NCBI GenBank assembly: GCA_016223245.1
Contig: JACRPL010000005.1
Coordinates: forward strand, 23,797-87,796
DNA length: 64,000 nucleotides
Source: Candidatus Saganbacteria bacterium
GTDB taxonomy: Bacteria; Margulisbacteria; WOR-1; XYC2-FULL-46-14; XYC2-FULL-37-10
Direction of reading: 5' to 3'
The position numbers and the translations under genes are program-made. Numbering within the stretch: the first letter of the stretch is position 1; every line of letters begins with the position of its first letter. Positions 39,099-48,162 of this stretch are shown in pieces. Below the pieces are notes generated by a model. It was not told the origin of the DNA. It made no database searches and saw only the letters and a list, made by a program, of their open reading frames with translations.

Positions 39099-40877
39099 AT
39101 GAAGTGGATGCTAAATAGCAAGGATCTTGACAAAGAATCAAACGTTCAACCAAATTTATTCAGAGGTTATTTCCCGTACGACGAAGTCCCAAAGATCGCT
39201 TTCGACAACGAAGATGTCCCCATAAATCCACCTGACAATATCTGGATCACATGCACGACTTTCCGCGATGGCCAGCAAGCCCGCCCTCCATACACTGTAA
39301 AACAAATAGTCGATATTTTTACTTTCTTGCACAGAATGGGCGGACCAAAAGGCATTATCAGACAGAGCGAGTTCTTTCTCTACAGCGAAAAAGACCGCGA
39401 AGCCGTTCGCAAATGCCAAGAATTAGGATTTGAATTCCCAGAGATTACCGGATGGATAAGGGCGGTTAAGCAGGATTTTAAGCTTGTCAAAGAAATGGGA
39501 CTTAAAGAAACGGGAATCTTAACATCGGCATCCGATTATCATATTTACTTAAAACTTGGCATGACCCGCGAAAAAGCGATGGAAAGCTATTTAGACATAG
39601 TTAAGGCCGCTCTTGAGATCGGAGTCATCCCTCGATGCCATTTAGAAGATATTACACGCGCCGATTTTCACGGATTCATTCTTCCATTCGTCCAAAAACT
39701 GATGGAATTGTCTAAAGAAGCGAAGATCCCGATCAAAGTCCGGGCTTGCGACACGATGGGTTACGGCGTTCCTTATCAAAACGCGTCAATTCCACGATCG
39801 GTCAACAAATTAATTTATAAATTGGTCAAAGAAGGCGGCGTCCCGCCGGAACAGCTCGAATGGCACGGGCACAACGATTTCCATAAAGTATTGATCAACG
39901 CTTCAACCGCGTGGCTTTATGGCTGTTCCGCCGCTAACGGCACACTGCTTGGATTTGGTGAAAGGACGGGAAACCCTCCCATCGAAGGACTTTTGTTCGA
40001 ATACATCGCGCTAAAAGGTAAAACGGACGGGATAGACACAACTGCTATAACCGAGATGGCGGATTATTTCAAAAATGAGATCGGATACCAGATCCCGCCA
40101 AACTATCCTTTTGTCGGATCGGAATTTAATACAACAGCAGCCGGCATCCATGCCGACGGATTGATCAAAAACCAGGAAATATACAACATCTTCGATACCG
40201 GTAAATTATTGAAAAGACCCATGGGCATAACAATAACCGATAAGTCGGGAGCGGCAGGAATAGCATTCTGGCTGAATTCATACCTCGGGCTTGCCGAAGA
40301 ACAAAAGATACCAAAAAACCACCCGGCAGTGCTGAAAATAAACGACTGGGTCGCAAGCCAGTATGCTGAAGGCAGGACAACAACAATATCGGCAGCTGAA
40401 ATGGCCGAACAGGCAAAGATCCATCTTCCGGAATATATTGAATCCGATTTTGTGAAATTAAAGAAAACCGCCGAGAAGATGGCAAAACATCTGATAGAGG
40501 ACCTTGCCGAAAGAAAAGAAATAAAGACTATGGACCCGGAAAAACAAGAACCAGGCTTGCAGGAATTCTTAAAACTTCATAAATTCATCCAATTTATATA
40601 TGTTATAGGAAAGAACGGCATCATGACTACAAAGAAGATCGTTCATCCTCAAGATGTGGAATTGTTCAAGAAATTATCGCCGGAAGAAATTTATTCCGAC
40701 CGCCCATGGTTTAAGGGCGCCATAGAAGAAGGAGCCGCTATTGTTTCCGACTTCTACACTTCAAAACTTACTAATAAACTTTGTATCACGGTATCTGCTC
40801 CTATAAAAGATAAAAAAGGAACAATACTCGGGGTCGTCGGCGCTGATATCAAGTTTGAAGATATCGCGAAACTATAA
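39099..40877 (+). CDS. Re-citrate synthase-like enzyme with C-terminal Cache-like domain
   Basis: 592 residues. Residues about 1-470 belong to the homocitrate/isopropylmalate synthase superfamily and look most like Re-citrate synthase (NLFRGYFPYDEVPKI, TTFRDGQQARPPYT, GGPKGIIRQSEFFLYS, EWHGHNDFHK), which condenses acetyl-CoA and oxaloacetate in several anaerobes. Metal ligands are seen in the TTFRDG and HGHND motifs. Residues about 495-592 (FIYVIGKNGIMTT, SDRPWFKGAIEEGAAIVSDFY, ITVSAPIKDKKGTILGVVGADI) match the pattern of a Cache/PDC small-molecule sensor domain, normally periplasmic. First gene of a TCA operon, which supports citrate synthesis over leucine or lysine synthesis. Confidence 0.8.
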   Translation: MKWMLNSKDLDKESNVQPNLFRGYFPYDEVPKIAFDNEDVPINPPDNIWITCTTFRDGQQARPPYTVKQIVDIFTFLHRMGGPKGIIRQSEFFLYSEKDREAVRKCQELGFEFPEITGWIRAVKQDFKLVKEMGLKETGILTSASDYHIYLKLGMTREKAMESYLDIVKAALEIGVIPRCHLEDITRADFHGFILPFVQKLMELSKEAKIPIKVRACDTMGYGVPYQNASIPRSVNKLIYKLVKEGGVPPEQLEWHGHNDFHKVLINASTAWLYGCSAANGTLLGFGERTGNPPIEGLLFEYIALKGKTDGIDTTAITEMADYFKNEIGYQIPPNYPFVGSEFNTTAAGIHADGLIKNQEIYNIFDTGKLLKRPMGITITDKSGAAGIAFWLNSYLGLAEEQKIPKNHPAVLKINDWVASQYAEGRTTTISAAEMAEQAKIHLPEYIESDFVKLKKTAEKMAKHLIEDLAERKEIKTMDPEKQEPGLQEFLKLHKFIQFIYVIGKNGIMTTKKIVHPQDVELFKKLSPEEIYSDRPWFKGAIEEGAAIVSDFYTSKLTNKLCITVSAPIKDKKGTILGVVGADIKFEDIAKL

Positions 40878-40880
40878 TAA

Positions 40881-41102
40881 ATGCCCGAACAGAAGAAAGA
40901 ACAAAAATTTGATATAAAAGTAAACAGGTCATTTTGCAAGAATTGCGGGATATGCATCCCATTCTGCCCGACAGGAGTATATACGCAAGACGAGCTCGGC
41001 GGCCCAGTAATTACAAATCCTGAAAAATGCAATAATTGTAATCTTTGCGTCATCAGATGCCCCGACTTCGCGATCGAGATCAAACCGAAGGAAATCAAAT
41101 AA
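40881..41102 (+). CDS. korD: 2-oxoglutarate:ferredoxin oxidoreductase, ferredoxin-like delta subunit
   Basis: 73 residues with two [4Fe-4S] motifs, CKNCGICIPFCPTGVY and CNNCNLCVIRCPDFAIEI. Passes electrons from KorAB to soluble ferredoxin. Three bases after the citrate synthase-like gene and directly before korA. Confidence 0.9.
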   Translation: MPEQKKEQKFDIKVNRSFCKNCGICIPFCPTGVYTQDELGGPVITNPEKCNNCNLCVIRCPDFAIEIKPKEIK

Positions 41103-42218
41103 GTGTCAAAATTTCTGCAAGGGAATGAAGCTTGCGTCGAAGGCGCGCTTGCCGTCGGCTGCCGCTTTTTTGCCGGCTACCCCATTACCCCATCAACAGA
41201 GATCGCCGAAGGCATGGCAAAAAAACTCCCGCGCTTAGGCGGAAGATTTATTCAAATGGAAGATGAGATCGCCAGTATGGGCGCTGTCATTGGGGCTTCT
41301 TTATGCGGGACAAAAGCCTTAACCGCGACATCAGGTCCCGGATTTTCGCTAAAGCAAGAACATATAGGATACGCTGTTATTGCAGAAATTCCGTGCGTCA
41401 TTGTAAATGTAATGCGAGGTGGCCCATCAACCGGACTTCCAACCTCCCCTGCCCAATCCGATGTAATGCAGGCAAGATGGGGAACACATGGAGACCATCC
41501 GGCGATCGTCCTTACGCCATCAACAGTACAAGAATATTTCGAGCTGACCGTTAAAGCTTTCAACCTGTCGGAAAAATTAAGAACATCGGTCATACTTGCG
41601 CCTGATGAAGTAATCGCCCACATGAGAGAAAGAGTTGAAATTCCTGATCAAGTAAATATCATAAACAGAAAGCTTCCAAGCAATTCGGTTGATAAATCGA
41701 CTTATAAGCCTTATAAAGTTGAAAAAGATGATGAAGTCCCGGTTATCCCGAACTTTTTTGACGGTTTCAGGTTCAATGTAACAGGCTTATATCATGACGA
41801 AACCGGTTTCCCGACAGCATCGCCTTCAATTGTCGAAAAATGCATCAAGAGGCTCCATAATAAAGTTGGATCCGCATATGAGGAGATAAAAGGCATAGAA
41901 ATTGATCTTCCCAAAGATTGCGACGTCGCTGTTTTATCGTATGGATCAACATTTAGGTCCGCAAGACAAGCGGCAAGGGAATTAAATGCGGGGCATGTAA
42001 AGTTAACCACCCTATTTCCATTCCCTGAAAAAGAAATTAGAGAATTAGCCTCAAAAATTAAAACAATTATTGTCGCAGAGATGAATTTAGGGCAAATAAG
42101 GCTCGAAGTTGAACGCGCAGTCGCGGGCAAAGCTAGCGTTGTTGGCGTAAATATAGCCAATGGCCTTCTTATTTCACCTGATCCTATCAAGGAAAAGATT
42201 AAAGAATGTCGGATATAA
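41103..42218 (+). CDS. korA: 2-oxoglutarate:ferredoxin oxidoreductase, alpha subunit
   Basis: 371 residues, GTG start directly after the korD stop with AAGGAAA upstream. GNEACVEGALAVGCRFFAGYPITPSTEIAEGM, MEDEIASMGAVIGASL and TSGPGFSLKQEHIGYA are typical KorA/VorB sequence. With KorB makes or uses succinyl-CoA, CO2 and reduced ferredoxin; the reaction is reversible, so it fits both oxidative and reductive TCA flow. Confidence 0.93.
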   Translation: MSKFLQGNEACVEGALAVGCRFFAGYPITPSTEIAEGMAKKLPRLGGRFIQMEDEIASMGAVIGASLCGTKALTATSGPGFSLKQEHIGYAVIAEIPCVIVNVMRGGPSTGLPTSPAQSDVMQARWGTHGDHPAIVLTPSTVQEYFELTVKAFNLSEKLRTSVILAPDEVIAHMRERVEIPDQVNIINRKLPSNSVDKSTYKPYKVEKDDEVPVIPNFFDGFRFNVTGLYHDETGFPTASPSIVEKCIKRLHNKVGSAYEEIKGIEIDLPKDCDVAVLSYGSTFRSARQAARELNAGHVKLTTLFPFPEKEIRELASKIKTIIVAEMNLGQIRLEVERAVAGKASVVGVNIANGLLISPDPIKEKIKECRI

Positions 42219-43018
42219 CAAATCATTTAAGGATGGATAAGTTCCCGCATATCTGGTGCCCAGGATGCGGTAACGGTATTATTTTAAGATCAGTATTAAC
42301 AGCAATTGATAAGCTTGGGCTTGATCCAAACAATGTCGCGGTAGTTTCCGGCATCGGATGCTCGTCGCGTTCGGCGGGATATGTAGATTTTAATACGGTA
42401 CACACGACCCACGGCAGGGCGATAACATTTGCAACAGGCATCAAAATGGCAAAGCCTGAAAAAACTGTTATTGTTTTGACGGGTGATGGCGATTGCTCTG
42501 CGATCGGCGGAAATCACCTGATCCACGCGGCAAGGCGAAATATCGATCTGACGGTTGTCGTATTCAACAACTCGATTTACGGAATGACAGGAGGCCAATT
42601 TTCCCCGACAACCCCGCAAAACGATATTGCGGCAACATCGCCATACGGCAATTTAGATAATTCGTTTGACCTGTGCGAATTAACCCGCGCGGCGGGAGCT
42701 TCATATGTTGCACGATCGACAACGTTTCACGCAACGCAAACGCCGCTTCTCATTCAAAAAGGCATTGAGAACAAAGGATTCTCATTCATAGAGGTTGTAA
42801 CCGCCTGCCCTGTATATTATGGAAGGCTCAATAAAACACCTGATGCTGTTGATATGCTAAAACTACAGCGAGACAACGCGAGAAACATCAAGCAATGGAA
42901 CATGATGACAGACGAAGAAAAACAAGGCAAGTTCGTCATAGGAGAACTTTATAATAAACCAGCTCCCGAATACACAGAAAAATACACACAATTGATCGAA
43001 AGAGAAAAAAGCAAATGA
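42206..43018 (+). CDS. korB: 2-oxoglutarate:ferredoxin oxidoreductase, beta subunit (TPP-binding)
   Basis: 270 residues: WCPGCGNGIILRSVLTA, GIGCSSR, HGRAITFATGIK and the TPP motif GDGDCSAIGGNHLIHAARRN with NNSIYGMTGGQFSPTTP. Overlaps korA by 13 bases and korC by 4. Confidence 0.95.
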   Translation: MSDITNHLRMDKFPHIWCPGCGNGIILRSVLTAIDKLGLDPNNVAVVSGIGCSSRSAGYVDFNTVHTTHGRAITFATGIKMAKPEKTVIVLTGDGDCSAIGGNHLIHAARRNIDLTVVVFNNSIYGMTGGQFSPTTPQNDIAATSPYGNLDNSFDLCELTRAAGASYVARSTTFHATQTPLLIQKGIENKGFSFIEVVTACPVYYGRLNKTPDAVDMLKLQRDNARNIKQWNMMTDEEKQGKFVIGELYNKPAPEYTEKYTQLIEREKSK

Positions 43019-43560
43019 GCAGATACGAAATATGCTTAAGCGGCAGCGGCGGGCAAGGAATGATCCTGTGCGGAAAGATCCTCGCCGAAGGGATCGCTAT
43101 TTATCAAGGTAAATTTGCGACACAAACCCAATCTTACGGCCCTGAAGCCCGCGGTGGAGCAAGCCGCTCCGAAGTTGTAGTATCGGATGAGCAGATAGAC
43201 TATCCAAAAGTCACAAATCTCGATCTATTGTTGGCTTTAACCCAAGAATCCCTGAATAAATATCTATCGAACCTTAAAGACGGCGGGATTTTGATAATAG
43301 ATCCGTTCGGAGTAAAAAATATCCCTCTCGGAAAATATAAAGTTTATGAAATAAAGATCAACGATTCGGCAAAAGCAGAGCTTGGCAAAACAATTTACGG
43401 CAATATAATCGCTCTTGGCGCGATATCGTCAATTACAAAGATCGTATCCCTTGAGAACCTGGCTAAAGCTGTTGAAAAAAATGTCCCCGAAAAAACAAGA
43501 GAACAAAATAAGATTGCATTGGAGATAGGTTTCAAAATGGGACAAGACGCCCTCAGATAA
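43015..43560 (+). CDS. korC: 2-oxoglutarate:ferredoxin oxidoreductase, gamma subunit
   Basis: 181 residues with GSGGQGMILCGKILAEG, the EARGGASRSEVVVSD motif and an ANIIALGAI-like strand (GNIIALGAIS). Completes the four-subunit KorDABC enzyme. Followed by a repeat hairpin before sucC. Confidence 0.94.
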   Translation: MSRYEICLSGSGGQGMILCGKILAEGIAIYQGKFATQTQSYGPEARGGASRSEVVVSDEQIDYPKVTNLDLLLALTQESLNKYLSNLKDGGILIIDPFGVKNIPLGKYKVYEIKINDSAKAELGKTIYGNIIALGAISSITKIVSLENLAKAVEKNVPEKTREQNKIALEIGFKMGQDALR

Positions 43561-43564
43561 TTTG

Positions 43565-43595
43565 ATGGAACCTGAGAATGAATTCTCGGTTCCAT
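43565..43595 (+). repeat. Bulged-hairpin repeat, copy e (unpaired, small form)
   Basis: Outer stem ATGGAACC/GGTTCCAT (8 bp, perfect), bulged T, inner stem GAGAA/TTCTC, loop TGAA. The only copy in the window without an inverted partner. Lies between korC and sucC inside a transcribed operon, so it will be present in the mRNA. Confidence 0.85.
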
Positions 43596-43611
43596 ACTTA
43601 TAGGAAATAAA

Positions 43612-44760
43612 ATGAAGCTTTTCGAATATCAAGCAAAAAATCTAATGGCAAAATTTGGGATTCCGGTGCCGAAAGGGACTGTCGCAGAAACAGTTGAAGA
43701 CGCCTCGATAATCGCGGAAGAGATCGGATTACCTGTCGTCATCAAAGCCCAAGTCCAGATCGGAGGCCGTGGCAAAGCCGGTGGAGTCAAGATCGCCAGG
43801 ACCTTCGATGAAGTCAAGACTATCTCATCTGCGATCCTTGGAATGAACCTAAAAGGACTGATCGTTAAAAAAATCCTGGTTGCCGGAGCCTTGGAGTTTG
43901 AAAAAGAATATTACTTGGGCATAACTCTCAATAGAACCACCAAAAGCAATGTTCTTATTTTCTCGGAAGAAGGCGGTGTCGAGATAGAGGAAGTCGCAAA
44001 GACAAATCCTGAAAAGATCATCAAAATCATAATTACCCCCTCTGTCCCTCGACCCTTCGACTTCGCTCAGGACTCGGGACATCTCCCCTTTAATAAGGGG
44101 GAGATTATAGAGGGGGTCATATCTGAAATCCCAACAGAAATAATTGAAAGACTTTACGAACTTTATTATCAATCTGATGCAACGCTGGCCGAGATCAATC
44201 CGCTTGTAAGGACGAAATCTGGTGAATTTATTGCGCTAGACGCCAAAGTTGTGATCGACGACAATGCCCTATTCCGCCAAAAAGAATTAGCCGCTTTCCA
44301 GGAATCCAGTGACGAAGATCCGCTCGAAGCCGAAGCAAGACGACGAAAGATCGCATATGTACGACTTCCCGGGTCGATCGGAATTCTAGGAAACGGAGCA
44401 GGCCTTGTCATGACAACAATGGATGAAGTAAAAAGAGTCGGCGGAGAACCAGCCTGTTTTCTTGACCTTGGCGGCGGCTCAAAGGCAGATGCGGTTGCCA
44501 GTTGCTTAGAGCTCCTGCGTCAAGATCCCAATATTAAAGGGATATTTTTCAATATTTTTGGAGGGATCACTCGCTGTGATGAAGTTGTTAATGGCATTAT
44601 TGCAGCACGTAAAAAGATCGGCGTAAAAGTTCCAATGGTCATAAGACTTACCGGCACCAGGGAAGAAGAAGGAAAACAACTCCTGAAACAGACATCTTTT
44701 CTAAATTACGCGGCCTCAATGGCCGAGGGTGCAAAGAAAATCGTGGAGCTGACTAAATGA
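43612..44760 (+). CDS. sucC: Succinyl-CoA synthetase beta subunit with an in-frame repeat insertion
   Basis: 382 residues. ATP-grasp start [37 protein letters not shown], later [38 protein letters not shown] and [13 protein letters not shown]. Residues about 141-169 ([19 protein letters not shown] and what follows) are encoded by an 83-base nested palindrome (44035-44117) also found in intergenic positions. It replaces a surface segment between the ATP-grasp subdomains without breaking the frame. Overlaps sucD by 4 bases. Confidence 0.93.
   Translation: MKLFEYQAKNLMAKFGIPVPKGTVAETVEDASIIAEEIGLPVVIKAQVQIGGRGKAGGVKIARTFDEVKTISSAILGMNLKGLIVKKILVAGALEFEKEYYLGITLNRTTKSNVLIFSEEGGVEIEEVAKTNPEKIIKIIITPSVPRPFDFAQDSGHLPFNKGEIIEGVISEIPTEIIERLYELYYQSDATLAEINPLVRTKSGEFIALDAKVVIDDNALFRQKELAAFQESSDEDPLEAEARRRKIAYVRLPGSIGILGNGAGLVMTTMDEVKRVGGEPACFLDLGGGSKADAVASCLELLRQDPNIKGIFFNIFGGITRCDEVVNGIIAARKKIGVKVPMVIRLTGTREEEGKQLLKQTSFLNYAASMAEGAKKIVELTK
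44035..44117. repeat. Nested palindromic repeat (G5/C5 family) inside sucC
   Basis: Outer arms ACCCCCTCT/AGAGGGGGT, arm GTCCC/GGGAC that itself carries a CCCTTCGACTTCGCTCAGG-type insert, and a second arm ATCTCCCC/GGGGGAGAT. Same design as 16525, 38986 and 46063. The outer arms are exact complements, so an intact rather than decayed copy is read as protein. Confidence 0.85.
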
Positions 44761-45638
44761 GCATATTAGTTGGGAAAGATACGCGTCTTATCGTTCAAGG
44801 AATTACAGGACGCGAAGGACTCTTCCATACCGAACAAATGATCAAATTCGGAACAAAAGTTGTGGCAGGAGTCACCCCAGGCAAGGGCGGCCAGCAAGTT
44901 CTGGGGATCAATGTTTACAATACTGTAGCCGAAGCCAAAGAAAAAACAAATGGCAATGCATCAATTATTTTTGTGCCCGCACCATATGCCAAATCGGCGA
45001 TAATAGAGGCGATTGACGCTGGAATAAAAGTCATAGTCACTATTACCGAAGGAATTCCGTTCAAGGATATAGTCGAAGTTACTCCAATGCTAAAAGAAGC
45101 AGGAGTCAGAATGATCGGCCCAAACTGTCCGGGGATCACTACCCCATTTTCTGCAAAACTAGGAGTCATGCCCGGCCATATTTTTAAAGAAGGTCCTGTG
45201 GGCATAATTTCACGATCGGGAACGCTTACATATGAGATCGTCGCGGGACTTGTTAAGATCGGCATCGGTCAATCAACTTGTGTGGGTATCGGCGGCGATC
45301 CAATTATTGGCTCAACATTTGTAGAACTATTGCCGGATTTTGATGCCGACCCTCAAACCAAGGTTGTTGTATTGGTTGGCGAGATCGGCGGCAACGATGA
45401 AGAAGTCGCAGCAGAATATATTGCAACAAAAATGAAAAAACCTGTTATTGCGTTTATTTCCGGACGTTCTGCACCTGAAGGCAAAAAGATGGGACATGCG
45501 GGGGCTATAATATCCGGAGGCTTCGGCACCGCCGAATCAAAAGTCAGGACACTAACCAAAGCCGGAGTCCCGATAGCGGAAACAACAGCGCAGATCCCTC
45601 AGATGGTAAAAGAAGCTCTAGACAAGAAATATTTTTGA
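44757..45638 (+). CDS. sucD: Succinyl-CoA synthetase alpha subunit
   Basis: 293 residues: [19 protein letters not shown]oA-binding start, [21 protein letters not shown], and the phosphohistidine loop in [20 protein letters not shown]. Forms SucCD, making ATP or GTP from succinyl-CoA in the oxidative direction. Confidence 0.96.
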   Translation: MSILVGKDTRLIVQGITGREGLFHTEQMIKFGTKVVAGVTPGKGGQQVLGINVYNTVAEAKEKTNGNASIIFVPAPYAKSAIIEAIDAGIKVIVTITEGIPFKDIVEVTPMLKEAGVRMIGPNCPGITTPFSAKLGVMPGHIFKEGPVGIISRSGTLTYEIVAGLVKIGIGQSTCVGIGGDPIIGSTFVELLPDFDADPQTKVVVLVGEIGGNDEEVAAEYIATKMKKPVIAFISGRSAPEGKKMGHAGAIISGGFGTAESKVRTLTKAGVPIAETTAQIPQMVKEALDKKYF

Positions 45639-45669
45639 CAAAGAACTCTTACGGATATATCATAATACA

Positions 45670-46059
45670 ATGTTCGAATACAAAAAACCATCTAAAGAAG
45701 CATTTCTCGCATACAGATCAGGCGTTGGCATGTGGGCATATTTACTACACAGGGTCACAGGACTTGCTCTTATTTTTTATCTTTTAATGCATATATGCGT
45801 AATTTCAACATCGCTTAAAGGACCGGAAACTTTCAATGTACTTCTTACAAAACTTACATCTCCCCCATTTATCGCGTTAGACCTATTACTTCTAGCTGCA
45901 GTGCTCTTTCACGGTTTAAATGGATTCAGAGTCTTGCTTTTTGATATGGGAATAGGCATACGCAATCAAAAATCCATTCTTTGGACGATCGTCGCTATAG
46001 CTTTTATGATCTGGACATATACTTTATTCATAACGTTGCCGTTTATTTTTAAATGGTAG
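45670..46059 (+). CDS. sdhC: Succinate dehydrogenase cytochrome b subunit (SdhC)
   Basis: 129 residues, three membrane helices. Heme b ligands likely in WAYLLHRVTGLALIFYLLMHI and LFHGLNGFRVLLFD. Anchors SdhAB to the membrane and exchanges electrons with quinone. 31 bases after sucD. Confidence 0.88.
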   Translation: MFEYKKPSKEAFLAYRSGVGMWAYLLHRVTGLALIFYLLMHICVISTSLKGPETFNVLLTKLTSPPFIALDLLLLAAVLFHGLNGFRVLLFDMGIGIRNQKSILWTIVAIAFMIWTYTLFITLPFIFKW

Positions 46060-46062
46060 ATG

Positions 46063-46129
46063 ACCCCCTCTGTCCATCGAGAGAGCTCGGGACATCTCCC
46101 CCTTGTTAAGGGGGAGAATGAGAGGGGGT
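46063..46129. repeat. Nested palindromic repeat (G5/C5 family) between sdhC and sdhD
   Basis: Outer arms ACCCCCTCT/AGAGGGGGT, a GTCC..GGGAC arm with a GAGAGCTC centre and a CTCCCCCTT/AAGGGGGAG arm. Same orientation as the sucC copy. Begins 3 bases after the sdhC stop and ends just before the sdhD ribosome-binding site. Confidence 0.85.
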
Positions 46130-46144
46130 GAGATAGAGGAGTTT

Positions 46145-46489
46145 ATGGAAAAAAAAGCTTTCTGGTTATGGTTTCTTCAAAGAATTACAGCTGGATTGCT
46201 GTTTGTAATTCTTTTGCTCCATATATATTTCGTCCATTATAAGGACTTGGGCCAGCCAATTCTTTTTAATGGCATAGCGATCCACTTATCAAACCTGATA
46301 TTCTTCATCGCCGACTCATCTCTCCTACTTCTTGGGCTTATCCATGGTTTAAATGGCCTTCGCATGGTATTGCTTGATTTCGAAACTGCCGACAAATATG
46401 AAAATTGGATCTCTTGGACATTGATTGTAGTCGGAATTATATTTTCGATGATAGGAGTTAAAGGATTATGGGCGTTCATCATCAAATAA
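46145..46489 (+). CDS. sdhD: Succinate dehydrogenase membrane subunit (SdhD)
   Basis: 114 residues from ATG 46145 (GAGGAG upstream; the frame from 46103 is repeat DNA). Three helices with WFLQRITAGLLFVILLLHIYF and LGLIHGLNGLRMVLLDFE, giving the second pair of heme-ligand histidines. Similar in layout to sdhC. Overlaps sdhA by 22 bases. Confidence 0.85.
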   Translation: MEKKAFWLWFLQRITAGLLFVILLLHIYFVHYKDLGQPILFNGIAIHLSNLIFFIADSSLLLLGLIHGLNGLRMVLLDFETADKYENWISWTLIVVGIIFSMIGVKGLWAFIIK

Positions 46490-48162
46490 TAGTAGTAGGA
46501 TCAGGATTATCCGGCCTTCGCGCGGCGCTTGAAGCCAAAAAGAATGGATTAGATGTCGCGATAATATCGCGCGTTCAGCCCGTCAGGTCGCACTCTATAG
46601 CGGCTCAAGGCGGCATTAATGCGGCACTTGGGAACGCATCGGAAGATTCAACCAATAGCCATGCTTTTGATACTGTGAAGGGTTCGGATTTCTTAGCGGA
46701 TCAAGATGCAGTTGAAGTCATGACACAAGAAGCACCTGGGATTGTGTACGAAATGGAGCATTGGGGAACGCCATTTTCGAGAACAAAAGATGGAAAAATA
46801 GCTCAACGCCCATTCGGCGGCGCCGCATTCCCAAGAACATGCTACGCAACAGATATTACAGGCCACGCCCTACTCCACACAATGTGCGAAAGATCGGTTT
46901 ATGAAGGGATCAAAGTTTATGAAGAATCTCTACTACTATCGGTCGTCAGATCTGACAATTCTGTTTGCGGAATAATTACTTTAAACATTAAAACAGGCGA
47001 GATCGAATCATTTTCGGCCGATTCGGTAATAATTGCGACCGGCGGGTACGGAAGAATTTACGGCAATTCAACAAACGCAATAATAAATACTGGTTCAGGA
47101 ATGGCATTTCCGTACATGACAGCGAGCGTTCCGCTAAAAGACCTGGAATTTGTTCAATTCCATCCCACAACCCTTTATGGAACAAACATATTGATGACCG
47201 AAGGTGCTCGTGGCGAAGGTGGATACTTGAGAAACAAGAATGGTGACAGATTTATGAAAAACTATACGCCAAATGTGATGGAATTGGCCCCTCGCGATAT
47301 CGTAGCGAGATCGATACAGACCGAGATCAATGAAGGCCGCGGATTTGATAATGCTTATGTCCATTTGGACCTAACTCACCTAGGCCGCGAGAAAATCGCC
47401 GAAAGATTGCCTGGCATAAGAGATATATGCATTTATTTTGCGGGGCTAGATCCTGTTGAAAAGCCAATCCCAATCCAACCCGGTCAGCATTATTCAATGG
47501 GCGGTATTGCATGCAACAAAGATTGTGAAACGGAAGTTTCGGGCCTTTACGCCGCGGGCGAGAGCGCCTGTGTTTCCGTACACGGCGGAAACAGATTAGG
47601 AGGTAATTCCCTTCTCGATACGATAGTTTTTGGAAAACGAGCCGGGCATTATGCCGCGATCTATCTAAAGAGCAAACCCAAGAAAGATTGTACAACAGCA
47701 ATAGATGCGGAGCTAAAAAGAGTAAAAGCCAAAGTTAATGCACTCGAAAATTCCACGGGCAAAGAAAATCCAAGTAAGATCAGGTCGGAATTAAAAGCCA
47801 TGATGGTTACGAACGCCGGGGTTTTCAGAGATAAAGCAAAGCTTGAAGCAGGGGTCGTTAAGATCAAGGAATTAAAAGAAAGATATAAGACAATTCATCT
47901 ATTATCGAAATCAAAGAAATTCAACTTAGATCTATTGAGGAACTTAGAGCTTGAAGGAAAACTGGTTTTAGCTGAAGTTATTCTAAAAGGTGCGTTGATG
48001 CGTGAAGAAAGCCGCGGCTCGCATTTTAGGACAGACTTCCCGACTCGTGATGACGCCAAATTCTTAAAGCATACGATCGCCTATCATACGGAAGATGGCC
48101 CAAAACTTGAATATAGGGATGTAAATATTTCAAAATTCACTCCTGAAGCGAGGAAATACTAA
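46468..48162 (+). CDS. sdhA: Succinate dehydrogenase/fumarate reductase flavoprotein subunit
   Basis: 564 residues: FAD-binding VGSGLSGLRAALEA, the covalent-FAD His in RSHSIAAQGGINAALGN, substrate-site HPTTLYGTNILMTEGARGEGGYL and HGGNRLGGNSLLDTIVFG. Oxidises succinate or reduces fumarate. Operon with kor and suc genes favours a role in the TCA cycle. The last residue frame ends in the start of sdhB (1 base shared). Confidence 0.95.
   Translation: MGVHHQIIVVGSGLSGLRAALEAKKNGLDVAIISRVQPVRSHSIAAQGGINAALGNASEDSTNSHAFDTVKGSDFLADQDAVEVMTQEAPGIVYEMEHWGTPFSRTKDGKIAQRPFGGAAFPRTCYATDITGHALLHTMCERSVYEGIKVYEESLLLSVVRSDNSVCGIITLNIKTGEIESFSADSVIIATGGYGRIYGNSTNAIINTGSGMAFPYMTASVPLKDLEFVQFHPTTLYGTNILMTEGARGEGGYLRNKNGDRFMKNYTPNVMELAPRDIVARSIQTEINEGRGFDNAYVHLDLTHLGREKIAERLPGIRDICIYFAGLDPVEKPIPIQPGQHYSMGGIACNKDCETEVSGLYAAGESACVSVHGGNRLGGNSLLDTIVFGKRAGHYAAIYLKSKPKKDCTTAIDAELKRVKAKVNALENSTGKENPSKIRSELKAMMVTNAGVFRDKAKLEAGVVKIKELKERYKTIHLLSKSKKFNLDLLRNLELEGKLVLAEVILKGALMREESRGSHFRTDFPTRDDAKFLKHTIAYHTEDGPKLEYRDVNISKFTPEARKY

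Noticed and set aside
44035..44117. Treating the sucC insertion as a frameshift or assembly error
   Set aside because: The frame is kept on both sides, all SucC motifs are intact and the same element occurs three more times in the window with its own base pairing.
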